DNA of 42,978 nt. It comes from Halorubrum kocurii JCM 14978 (GTDB lineage Archaea > Halobacteriota > Halobacteria > Halobacteriales > Haloferacaceae). This document shows, in pieces, positions 16,203-23,752 of this stretch. A program made the position numbers and the translations under genes. Numbering within the stretch: position 1 is the stretch's first letter; each line of letters opens with the position of its first letter. The notes under the pieces are model-generated. The model ran no database searches. It was not told where the DNA came from and worked only from the letters and a program-made list of their open reading frames with translations. The stretch covers positions 1-42,978 of the forward strand of contig NZ_AOJH01000051.1 in NCBI RefSeq assembly GCF_000337355.1, in the 5' to 3' direction.

Positions 16203-17543
16203 ATGCGACTCGTTCAGGTCCTGATCCCTCGGGGAACCCGTTCGGCCGTCCTCGACACGCTCGACGGTCACGGTGTCGACTACGCCGTGTTCGACGAGGT
16301 CGGTCGCGGCGGCTTCGAGGCGATGGTCCAGTTTCCCGTCCCACCGAGCGGAGTGGAACCGGTATTGGACGACCTGATCGAGGCCGGCGTCCGGGAAGAC
16401 GCGTACACCATCGTCCTCTCGACAGAGACCGTCGTCTCACAGCGGCTGTCCGCGCTCGTCGAACGGTTTCCCGGTCTCCGCATCTCGCGCGAAGAGCTGT
16501 ACACACGGGCAGCGGAACTCGCGCCGGCGAACTCGACCTTCTTCGCATTTCTCCTCTTAAGCACCGTTATCGCGACGACGGGACTGCTCCTCGACTCCGC
16601 GGCGACGATCATCGGCGCAATGGTCGTCGCGCCGCTGATGGGACCCGCCGTCTCCGCCTCGGTCGGAACGATTCTCGACGACCGTAGGATGACCCGACGC
16701 GGGATCAGACTGCAGGTCGTCGGACTCGTCGGCGCCATCGTGACAGCGGCGGTCATGGGCTGGCTCCTCCAGCAGACCGTTCTCATTCCGCCGGGGCTCG
16801 ACATCCGGAGCATCCCCCAGATCGCCGAGCGGACGAGTCCGAACTTCCTGTCGCTCTTCCTCGCCCTCGGGTCGGGGATCGCCGGGGCGCTCAGCATAAT
16901 GCGCGGCTCCGGATCGACCCTCGTCGGCGTGGCCATCGCCGTCGCGCTCGTTCCCCCCGCCGCGACCTCCGGCCTCGGAATCGCGTTCGGCTTGCCGGGT
17001 GTCGCTATCGCGGGCGCCGTGCTCGTCGTCGTAAACTTGCTCGCGATCAACGTCTCCGCGCTGGTCCTGTTCTGGGGGGCGGGGTTCAAACCACTCGACG
17101 CAGGCGCGCTTGAAGGGGTTCGCGCCTCGCTCGTCTCGCGTATCGTCGTGTTTGTGGCGGCCATCGCAGTGCTTTCCATCGTCCTCGGTGCGGTCACTTG
17201 GACGACGTTTCAGACGCAGAGCTTCGAGGAGGAGGCCCGGAGTGAACTCCAGCAACAGTTCGAGGAGGCTGACATCGAGGGGGTCGAGCTCGTTTCGGTG
17301 ACCGTCGACTACGAGCCGATCGATCTGCTCCTCGGAAGCGAACCGCGGGTGAACGTCCTCGTCGGTGTTCCGCGCGATCGCGAGGTGCCGCCCGACCTCG
17401 CTCAGCGCTGGGACGACCAGTTGACTGCGGAGTTCGACCGCGATGTCATCGTTCGCGTCGGATTTATCGAGGCACAGGTCTCCGACGGAAAAACGTGGGA
17501 ACGACAGCCCGTGCGGCTAACTGCTCCGACACCGTCCCCATGA
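16203..17543 (+). CDS. DUF389 (TIGR00341) membrane protein
   Basis: A 446-aa protein of the DUF389 group. The N-terminal roughly 110 residues form a soluble domain (MRLVQVLIPRGTRSAVLDTL and onward). The membrane part contains LLLDSAATIIGAMVVAPLMG, the family's key motif, then about six hydrophobic helices (for example TSGLGIAFGLPGVAIAGAVL). The C-terminal extension after about residue 340 is soluble and acidic; archaeal members often carry it. Function is unknown. Its stop overlaps the start of the MFS gene (ATGA), so the two are coupled. No AT-rich promoter is visible upstream, suggesting cotranscription with DUF1269. Confidence 0.9.
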   Translation: MRLVQVLIPRGTRSAVLDTLDGHGVDYAVFDEVGRGGFEAMVQFPVPPSGVEPVLDDLIEAGVREDAYTIVLSTETVVSQRLSALVERFPGLRISREELYTRAAELAPANSTFFAFLLLSTVIATTGLLLDSAATIIGAMVVAPLMGPAVSASVGTILDDRRMTRRGIRLQVVGLVGAIVTAAVMGWLLQQTVLIPPGLDIRSIPQIAERTSPNFLSLFLALGSGIAGALSIMRGSGSTLVGVAIAVALVPPAATSGLGIAFGLPGVAIAGAVLVVVNLLAINVSALVLFWGAGFKPLDAGALEGVRASLVSRIVVFVAAIAVLSIVLGAVTWTTFQTQSFEEEARSELQQQFEEADIEGVELVSVTVDYEPIDLLLGSEPRVNVLVGVPRDREVPPDLAQRWDDQLTAEFDRDVIVRVGFIEAQVSDGKTWERQPVRLTAPTPSP

Positions 17544-19198
17544 GCTCTGAAGCGAGCGACCCACGGGACGAAGACGACTCGCCGAGACGGCATCAGAGCG
17601 CCGTATCGTACTGGGGACCGGCCATCGCGGTGAGTCTCTCGATGTTCATCGCCGTCATCGACTCGACGCTGATGAACGTCGCCGTCCCCGCGATCGTCTC
17701 GGACCTCGACACCACCGTCCCCGTCGTCCAGGGCGCGATCGCGGTCTATTCGCTCGTGATGGCGGCGCTGATGCTCCCCGGCAGTAAGCTCCCGTCGATC
17801 TACGGCGTCCGGCGGCTGATGCAAGTCACGCTCGTCGTGTACGCCGCCGGGACGCTGCTGGCGGCCGTCAGTTGGAGCCCCACAGTGCTGTACGTCGGCT
17901 GGTCCGTCATCGAGGGCGCCGCGTCGGCCGTCCTCATGCCCCTCACCTTCACCGTGCTCGTGGTCACCTACGAGGGAACGGACCGGGCGAAGGCCCTCGG
18001 GCTGCTCGCGGGCGTGAACGCGACGGGCGCTGCGATCGGGCCGATACTCGGCGGAGCCCTCACGACCTTCGCCAGCTGGCGGTGGGGTTTCGCGCTCGAG
18101 GCTGTCGTCGTCGTGGTGGCGCTCGTCTTCGTTCGCTACGTGACCGCGGCTCCGCTGACGCAGGAGCGTGGCTCCCTCGATCTCGGCGGGACCGCCCTCT
18201 CGGTGGTCGGCGCGACGTCGCTCGTCGTCGGCTTCCTCCTGGCCGGCAAGTTCGGGTGGCTGGTCGCGACGCGGCCGTTCGTCGCCTTCGGCGTCCCGTT
18301 CACCCCCTTCGGCACGTCGCCGGCGGTCTGGCTGATCGGGCTGGGGTTGCTCGCGTTCGCCGCGTTCGCCCAGTACGAACTCCGGTTGGAACGGCTCGGC
18401 GGCTCACCGCTCGTCCCGATTCGAATTCTGACGAACCGCGCGTTCACCGCGGGCTCGCTCACGTTCGGCGCCCGGTCGCTCGTCATGGCCGGGTTCATTT
18501 TCGTCGTCCCGGTGTACCTCCAATCCGGGCTCGGGTACACCGCGTTCGGGGCCGGGGTCGCCATGCTCCCGTTCTCGATCGGGACGCTGCTCGTGTCGAC
18601 GTTCACGACCGGCTGGCGCAACTACGTCTCGCCGAAGACGCTCATCCAAGCCGGCGTCGTGCTCATGGGTCTCGGGCTCCTGCTGCTGTTCGAGCGAACA
18701 GCGCCTGGTCAGACCGCCGCGAGCATGGCGGTACCGATGGCCGTCATCGGCGTCGGCGTCGGACTGCTCATGCCGCAGCTCGTCAACACGACGTTGTCGG
18801 CCGTCCCCCAGACGGATTCCTCGGAGGCGTCCGGCGTGATGAACGCGGTCGGAATGCTCGGCTACGCGCTGGGGACGGCCGTCGTGGGGGCCTTCCTGCT
18901 CGGACAGTTCTACCGGGGAGTGATAGACGGCGTGCTCCGGGCGGGCGACGTCACGGTGTCGGTGGCGCAGCGCGACGACCTCGCACGCGCACTGCAACAG
19001 GCCGCCGAGACGGCGACCGCGTCGACCCAACAGGCGTTCGTGGCCGGGCTCCCCCCCGCCGAGCGGGAACTGCTCGAAGGCATCTTCGAGGCCGCCATGA
19101 TCGGTGCACACCGGGGGACGTTGCTGCTCCTCGTCATCCTCACGCTGCTCACGCTCGCGGCTTCGGCGTTCATTCCGCGTGACTCAGGTCGGCCCTGA
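17540..19198 (+). CDS. MFS drug/proton antiporter-like (DHA2, 14-TM)
   Basis: A 552-aa major-facilitator transporter. After a charged 25-residue N-terminus, AVSLSMFIAVIDSTLMNVAV is TM1 with the D(S/T)T-xxNVAxP motif of the DHA2 (EmrB/QacA) family. Motif C-like GVNATGAAIGPILGGAL lies around residue 160. About 14 hydrophobic helices are present. The normal motif A (GxLADrxGrk) is only weakly kept as LPSIYGVRRLM. It probably exports organic compounds or lipids using the ion gradient; the substrate is unknown. The ATG at 17540 overlaps the DUF389 stop, and the frame upstream belongs to the DUF389 region. Confidence 0.9.
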   Translation: MSSEASDPRDEDDSPRRHQSAVSYWGPAIAVSLSMFIAVIDSTLMNVAVPAIVSDLDTTVPVVQGAIAVYSLVMAALMLPGSKLPSIYGVRRLMQVTLVVYAAGTLLAAVSWSPTVLYVGWSVIEGAASAVLMPLTFTVLVVTYEGTDRAKALGLLAGVNATGAAIGPILGGALTTFASWRWGFALEAVVVVVALVFVRYVTAAPLTQERGSLDLGGTALSVVGATSLVVGFLLAGKFGWLVATRPFVAFGVPFTPFGTSPAVWLIGLGLLAFAAFAQYELRLERLGGSPLVPIRILTNRAFTAGSLTFGARSLVMAGFIFVVPVYLQSGLGYTAFGAGVAMLPFSIGTLLVSTFTTGWRNYVSPKTLIQAGVVLMGLGLLLLFERTAPGQTAASMAVPMAVIGVGVGLLMPQLVNTTLSAVPQTDSSEASGVMNAVGMLGYALGTAVVGAFLLGQFYRGVIDGVLRAGDVTVSVAQRDDLARALQQAAETATASTQQAFVAGLPPAERELLEGIFEAAMIGAHRGTLLLLVILTLLTLAASAFIPRDSGRP

Positions 19199-19329
19199 CC
19201 GGTTCGGCCATCCTGCTCATTAAAAACGGCAGGACGGTCGACGCGCGATCGCGTCAGGAGCGGCTGGCTGACCTGCCGAAAATACAGAGAGGCCGAAACC
19301 ACATTTGGGACCCTGCCCGACCACGAGCG

Positions 19330-19998
19330 TCAGCGGTTCGCCGACCTCGACTCGAGCCGGTCTCCCAACTGATCGGAGATGCCGGTCAGGTACGTCGTCC
19401 CGAAGACCGCGACGAGCAGGCCACCGATGCTGTTGTACATGAGGTCCAGAACGGTGTCGTCGAGCCCGTACTGTGTGAGCACCTGGGGGATGCCGAACAG
19501 GTCCGCGCCCACGGCGATGTAGAACTCGAGGAGCTCCCAGAGCACGCCGAAGGCCAACACGAAGATCAGCAGGTACGCGAACATGAACTTCGGGCCCAGC
19601 TGGATGTACTCGGTGTGTTCTTGCAGGGCTCGCGTCGCCGCGTAGCCCGACGCGACGACGATCGACGACGACAGCGCGTGGGTCAGATGGTCCCACCACC
19701 ACGTCGCACCGTACAGCGTCTCGAAGTCGAGTCCGGGGAGCGGCACCGTTCCGAGCGCGTGCAGGAACACCGCCATCGTGATCCAGATGACGAGCCACAC
19801 GTCCATGACGATCTGGTATCGACGCTCCAGGAGTGCGGGTAACTGCGTGATGAAGAGCCCGACCGCGGCGTCGAACGCGATCACCACGTTGCCGGAGTAC
19901 AACCCGATACCGAGAATGGCGACTAACAGGACCTGGAGGACTCTGACGATTCCCACCTGTGCGCCGTGCGGGACGTGCATCCGGGTCCGAATGCTCAT
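19330..19998 (-). CDS. YjdF/DUF2238-like membrane protein
   Basis: A 222-aa, roughly six-TM protein. WWWDHLTHALSSSIVVASGY has the D-H-x-x-H pattern. GVLWELLEFYIAVGADLFGI has the W-E-x-x-E/F pattern, and DTVLDLMYNSIGGLLVAVFG has the DxxxDxxxNxxGG pattern. Together these match the YjdF/DUF2238 family, whose function is unknown. After TM2 comes the motif ITQLPALLERR. The ATG at 19998 overlaps the upstream gene's stop by 4 nt. It is the last gene of the HdeD operon and is convergent with the MFS gene, 131 nt away. Confidence 0.8.
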   Translation of the reverse strand: MSIRTRMHVPHGAQVGIVRVLQVLLVAILGIGLYSGNVVIAFDAAVGLFITQLPALLERRYQIVMDVWLVIWITMAVFLHALGTVPLPGLDFETLYGATWWWDHLTHALSSSIVVASGYAATRALQEHTEYIQLGPKFMFAYLLIFVLAFGVLWELLEFYIAVGADLFGIPQVLTQYGLDDTVLDLMYNSIGGLLVAVFGTTYLTGISDQLGDRLESRSANR

Positions 19999-20600
19999 TG
20001 CGCACTCACCCCTTCTCCGCCGACGCGGTCGATGTTCGCTTTGAGCTGCCGCTGGAAGTACAGCCGGAAGACGCCGCCGGCGACGAACGCCGCCAGTGCC
20101 GCGGCGTTGAAAACCATCATCAGCTCCTCGTTGGTTTCGACGAAGGGCGTGTCGAAGTAGTACGCCGAACCCGCCGCCAGGATCGCCCAGAGGCCGGCGG
20201 TCGCCAGCGTGGCGAACACGACGAAGAACACGGCGAAGTTCGGCGTCATCCGCACCGACCCCACCGATTGGAACGCGACGACCACGAGCATCCCCAACGC
20301 GGCGATACTGAGACCGGCGACGACATCGGTGAAGAAGCTGACCCCAAGCGCTCCTATCGAGAGGGGGATTGCACAGATCAGTAAGAGCGGCCACGGAACC
20401 GTTCGCGTCCACGTTCTCTCGACGAGCGCCGGGGTGACGGCGACGAACGCCGCCACGACAGCGAGCGCCATCCGGGCGAGCAGGAGCTCGAGAAACGCGC
20501 TTATCGCGACGATGACGAGCGCGCCGACGAGCACCCACGTGATGGCCGCGTTGATCCGCGTGTCCTTGAGAAACCACTCCTCGGGTAGTTGCTGACTCAT
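19995..20600 (-). CDS. multispanning membrane protein, possible diverged relative of the next gene
   Basis: A 201-aa protein with about six hydrophobic segments and no recognised family. The start MSQQLPEEWFLKDTRINAAI at 20600 was preferred because the frame upstream is not membrane-like. The region AFVAVTPALVERTWTRTVPW followed by ALG lines up with FITQLPALLERR...DVW...HALG in the adjacent 222-aa YjdF-like protein. The two may be diverged tandem homologues. The copy here lacks the WWWDHLTH and WELLEF motifs. It ends FQRQLKANIDRVGGEGVSAQ. It lies 52 nt after HdeD and overlaps the next gene by 4 nt. Confidence 0.75.
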   Translation of the reverse strand: MSQQLPEEWFLKDTRINAAITWVLVGALVIVAISAFLELLLARMALAVVAAFVAVTPALVERTWTRTVPWPLLLICAIPLSIGALGVSFFTDVVAGLSIAALGMLVVVAFQSVGSVRMTPNFAVFFVVFATLATAGLWAILAAGSAYYFDTPFVETNEELMMVFNAAALAAFVAGGVFRLYFQRQLKANIDRVGGEGVSAQ

Positions 20601-20652
20601 GCTTGGGGTTGCTCCTCGAAGCGTTCGATGTGGACCGTACTGATCGACGACT

Positions 20653-21195
20653 TCATCCCTGACTCCCCCGGGCGGTGCGTTGTGCGAATGAGCCACGGCT
20701 CCCCCGTCCGAGGAGGATCACCGAGACACCGGTCACGACCAGATTGATCCCGAAGAGCACGCCGATGGCCCAGACCGCGTCGCTCGGGAACCCGAGCCAG
20801 AGGAGACCGCCGAGGAGGAAGGAGATGCTTCCGCTGACGAGCAGCCACCCCGCTCCGGGTTGTCCGCGGCTTCGTATCCCCCACGCGATCTCGGCGATGC
20901 CGTCGGCGAGGAAGAAGCCGACGGCGAGCAGGGTCAACGTCAACAGTCCAAAGACCGGGTTCAGTATGAATACGATGCCGGCGCCTCCGTAGAGGACGGC
21001 CAGTATCACCTGTCCGAGTTTGTGCTTGAACCCTCCCGCTGAGAAGGCGTGGAACCCGTGTACGGTCGCGCCGGCGACGAGGACTACGCCGAGTAAAACT
21101 GACAGCGAACGTCCCGTGACAAACGGGAATACCATCGCGAGGGCTCCGAGTACTGCGAGGATCGCTCCGGCTACCGCAGCGGTGCGGCTCCCCAT
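20653..21195 (-). CDS. HdeD-family (DUF308) membrane protein
   Basis: A 180-aa membrane protein with about six TM helices arranged as DUF308 repeats: AAVAGAILAVLGALAMVFPF, GVVLVAGATVHGFHAF, LAVLYGGAGIVFILNPVFGL and FLLGGLLWLGFP. The PxxxG, G-x-H and NP motifs are those of HdeD, an acid-stress membrane protein in enterobacteria; the role in archaea is not known. The start MGSRTAAVAG at 21195 fits a TATA-like element 28 nt upstream, and the in-frame Met codons further upstream lie in AT-rich promoter sequence. It is the first gene of a three-gene minus-strand operon. Confidence 0.88.
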   Translation of the reverse strand: MGSRTAAVAGAILAVLGALAMVFPFVTGRSLSVLLGVVLVAGATVHGFHAFSAGGFKHKLGQVILAVLYGGAGIVFILNPVFGLLTLTLLAVGFFLADGIAEIAWGIRSRGQPGAGWLLVSGSISFLLGGLLWLGFPSDAVWAIGVLFGINLVVTGVSVILLGRGSRGSFAQRTARGSQG

Positions 21196-21205
21196 GGGAT
21201 CCGGT

Positions 21206-21246
21206 TCGGTTCTAACCGTATTAGTTGAACTCACGTGATAGATTAC
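21206..21246 (-). promoter_or_regulatory. HdeD operon promoter with element shared with DUF1269
   Basis: On the minus strand AACTAATACGG is centred about 28 nt before the ATG at 21195, and TATCACGTGAGTTC lies just upstream of it. The combined sequence closely resembles the repeated DUF1269 promoter (TTTCACAGTAATT followed by AACTAATACCG). Confidence 0.6.
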
Positions 21247-21535
21247 ACCATCTAACATAAAAAACACTAAACATCGTTCACTCCGGCCCGTTCCTCACTA
21301 GAGTGATCTTTATTTCGGTAAGTGATCTGAATCGAACATTTTTGATCGAACGTTGCACCAGTCCGCAGGATGCGGCAGGGGAGGTCAATTTTCGATCGAA
21401 TCACGCGCTATTAATTTCTGGTAACTGACTCCTCTCTGACTGGAATAACACGGAGATACCCCACGCCGGTCGCGAGCCGCTTTGAGTCGCGCCGTTCCCC
21501 GCACAAGACCTCCAATGTGGCCGGTCAACGGGCAA
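21247..21535. other. divergent intergenic region between HdeD and MscS genes
   Basis: No gene is supported here. It holds AGTGATCT twice (21302-21309 and 21321-21328), three ATCGAA sites (21331, 21345 and 21395) and several AT-rich blocks. These may be regulator sites for the flanking divergent genes. The rest is unremarkable. Confidence 0.5.
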
Positions 21536-21550
21536 ATTACAGAGTGTAAT
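21536..21550 (+). promoter_or_regulatory. palindrome ATTACA-GAG-TGTAAT upstream of mscS
   Basis: A perfect 6-bp inverted repeat with 3-bp spacer, ending 21 nt before the MscS ATG. It sits at the expected TATA position for a leaderless transcript, so a protein bound there would block transcription. Confidence 0.5.
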
Positions 21551-21571
21551 CGACACCACCAGAACAGAGTG

Positions 21572-22453
21572 ATGGTCCTGATACAACAAGTGGTCTCAAT
21601 CGATTTCCAGCAGTACGTTCCAGCGCTCACGAACCTCATCGCGACGACGCTGCTATTCGTCATCGTGTTTCTCGTCGTGTACCGACTCGGGCGATCGGTC
21701 GTCACCCGAGCGGTCGAGACTAGTCTCAAACGCCGGAACTTCGACGAGACGCTCGTCGGATTCGCAGCGAGTATGACCGTCGGGGTGATGACCGTCTTCG
21801 CCCTCGCGTTGGCTGCAGCGATTGCCGGATTCGGGAGCGTTCTGGCCGCGTTCGCCACGTTGGGCGGTGCACTCACGCTCGCGGTCGGCTTCGCCGCACA
21901 GGACCTCATCGCGAACTTCGTCGCCGGCGTGTTCGTCATCAAGGACAAGACGTTCACGGTCGGCGATTGGATCGAGTGGGACGGGAACGACGGCGTGGTC
22001 CGCGAGATCCACCTGCGGGTAACGAAACTCGACACGCTCGATAATCAACTAATGACGGTGCCGAACAGCGATCTCGCGAACGCGACAGTGATCAACAACG
22101 TGGCGAACGACCGACGCCGGGTGTCGGTCGGGTTCGGCGTCGAATACGACGAAGACATCGCCCGAGCACGGAACGCCATCGTGGAGGAGGGCGCGCGTAT
22201 TGACGGCGTCCTCGCCGTTCCCGAACCGACGGCCCCTCTCGTGGAACTGGGGGACTCGGCGGTCAGCCTCTCGGGACGCGTCTGGATCGACCCCTCGGAA
22301 AGCAGCTACGCGGCGGTCCGGTCGCAGTTCGTCGAAGCTGTCAAGCGCCGCTTCGACGCCGAGGGCATCGACTTCCCGTACCACAACACGGAGCTCTCGG
22401 GTGGGCTCGAGGTCACAAGCGTCGCTGCCGTAGAGGGGAGTCCCGGGGACTGA
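21572..22453 (+). CDS. small-conductance mechanosensitive channel (MscS family)
   Basis: A 293-aa full MscS channel, which opens under membrane tension to release solutes on osmotic downshock. Three TM helices lie at about 15-37, 60-85 and 88-108. TM3 is the pore helix, LAAFATLGGALTLAVGFAAQ, followed by DLIANFVAGVFVIKDKTFTV and GDWIEWDGNDGVVREIHLR, the signature at the start of the beta domain. VPNSDLANATVINN follows, and a C-terminal alpha/beta domain ends near FPYHNTELSGGL. The start MVLIQQVVSIDFQQYVP at 21572 was chosen over the upstream in-frame ATG at 21482 because the intervening 30 residues are not conserved and contain the probable promoter palindrome. Confidence 0.93.
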   Translation: MVLIQQVVSIDFQQYVPALTNLIATTLLFVIVFLVVYRLGRSVVTRAVETSLKRRNFDETLVGFAASMTVGVMTVFALALAAAIAGFGSVLAAFATLGGALTLAVGFAAQDLIANFVAGVFVIKDKTFTVGDWIEWDGNDGVVREIHLRVTKLDTLDNQLMTVPNSDLANATVINNVANDRRRVSVGFGVEYDEDIARARNAIVEEGARIDGVLAVPEPTAPLVELGDSAVSLSGRVWIDPSESSYAAVRSQFVEAVKRRFDAEGIDFPYHNTELSGGLEVTSVAAVEGSPGD

Positions 22454-22907
22454 CAGAGCGCCGCCCCCGGTCGGGGCTCCCGGTCGCATCGCCTGTGACC
22501 ATCGGGGTCCGCGGGTCGCTCTTCGAGAGTACGCTCAGCACATTTGGTGCGCGGGGTGTTCGGTCCGGTGCGGTCGCGCCTCTCACGGAGGCCAGCGAGG
22601 AACGCAGCCGCCGGATCGGTTCGACGTCGTTGGAACGCCCCTAAACTTTGAATTTCGCGTTTCGCCGACCGTACACCCGGACGCGTCAGTGACTCACGAC
22701 TGACGTCGTGGGCTTCCTCCCACTTCCTCTGTGAACTCGGACGACAGCGTTCATCGAGGTGGTCGCCGCCCGCTCACAAAATTGTATGTTAGTCGCCTCT
22801 ATCGGCTTAACAATTGATTTTGGTTGATCATAAACACAAAGAGTGACAGATCTGTGACCGAGTATTAAATATCTCGTGCCGATTCTCTCATGGGTCGATT
22901 TCGAACC
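22454..22907. other. long intergenic region with possible IS605-type end
   Basis: No gene is supported. It contains consecutive hairpins at 22695-22723 (see the separate feature). From about 22780 it becomes AT-rich with TATA-like runs, including GAGTATTAAATATCTC near 22859. Confidence 0.5.
22695..22723 (+). mobile_element. possible remnant of an IS200/IS605 (TnpB-type) right end
   Basis: CACGAC-TGAC-GTCGTG followed at once by GTGGG-CTTCCT-CCCAC forms two successive hairpins with the GTCGTGGGCTTCCTCC string. Similar CACGGC...GCCGTGGG hairpins terminate IS605/IS1341 elements in archaea. No tnpA or tnpB remains nearby, so this would be only an isolated end. It could also be a chance terminator-like structure. 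Confidence 0.35.
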
Positions 22908-22924
22908 AAGATTTAAATAATCTT
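22908..22924 (+). promoter_or_regulatory. palindromic TATA/operator of the DUF7344 gene
   Basis: AAGATT-TAAAT-AATCTT is a perfect 6-bp inverted repeat enclosing the TATA-like core. It is centred about 25 nt before the ATG at 22941, consistent with a leaderless transcript that a bound regulator could switch off. Confidence 0.6.
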
Positions 22925-22940
22925 AAACGAAAGGTAACTC

Positions 22941-23579
22941 ATGTCACTGAATAGTAATGACTCATCTAACAGTCGAACGGCAGATCGGCCTGTTACCGAG
23001 TTCGAACACGGACATCTCTCCGATCTCGGCGCCGTTGGCAGGGCAGTCCCGGCGGACGGGACGGAACTGAACACCAGCCAGCTGTTCGATCTGCTGAAGA
23101 ACCGTCGTCGTCGCTCGGTCACCAGATTCCTGTATGAAAACGACGGGAACGCGGTGTTGAGCGATCTCGCTGAGCACATTGCGGCAGAGGAGAACGATAT
23201 CACCGTCCAACAGCTCTCCTCGACAGAGCGGAAGCGCGTCTACATCGCGCTGTACCAGTGTCACCTTCCGAAGATGGCGTCGCTCGGAGTGATTGACTAC
23301 GACAAGAACCGCGGGACGGTCGAGCTACGTGCGTCCGCCTCGCGACTGCTGCAATATATAAATACCGACGAGGACGGGCGAGAAGGGAACAGGACGCGAG
23401 GAGGGAACGGCACCCCCGACCGTGCGTGGGTTGCTCCCGCGATTGCGGCTTTCGTTTTTCTCACGGTCAGTGTCGGAGCGCTCGGTATCGGCCCCCTCGC
23501 CGCGGCGTCGGCGACGACATGGACGCTTCTCGGCCTCGTCGGAGTCGTCGCGATCATCGGCTGCCAGTACGTGACCTGA
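22941..23579 (+). CDS. DUF7344-type winged-helix protein with membrane anchor
   Basis: A 212-aa haloarchaeal protein. After 45 polar residues, NTSQLFDLLKNRRRRSVTRF to YDKNRGTVEL (about 46-135) forms a winged-helix-like domain of the DUF7344 type. VLSDLAEHIAAEE looks like the start of the HTH, and RKRVYIALYQCHLPKMASLG is the recognition/wing part. WVAPAIAAFVFLTVSVGALG and WTLLGLVGVVAIIGCQYV near the C-terminus are two TM helices. It is thus probably a membrane-tethered regulator. Its target is unknown; a palindrome over its own TATA suggests autoregulation. Codon usage looks less GC-biased than neighbouring core genes. Confidence 0.82.
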   Translation: MSLNSNDSSNSRTADRPVTEFEHGHLSDLGAVGRAVPADGTELNTSQLFDLLKNRRRRSVTRFLYENDGNAVLSDLAEHIAAEENDITVQQLSSTERKRVYIALYQCHLPKMASLGVIDYDKNRGTVELRASASRLLQYINTDEDGREGNRTRGGNGTPDRAWVAPAIAAFVFLTVSVGALGIGPLAAASATTWTLLGLVGVVAIIGCQYVT

Positions 23580-23752
23580 CCGGTTCGAACCCCCTAGCCC
23601 CGTTGCCGTCACGCCGGCCGAGCGCGACGGAGTCGCGTCCGGTCCACACGCCGGTCGCGCTCGTCGAAGAGACGGCAGATCGAGCGCTTCAGAGTTTCTC
23701 CCGAACGTCTATGAGGAAACAGCGTTAGGTGCGTTCGGCCCATAGGGGAAAT

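Noticed and set aside
20597-20656. 19-codon minus-strand frame (MKSSISTVHIERFEEQ...) between HdeD and the 201-aa protein
   Set aside because: Too short to support; no conservation can be judged, and it may be only spacer.
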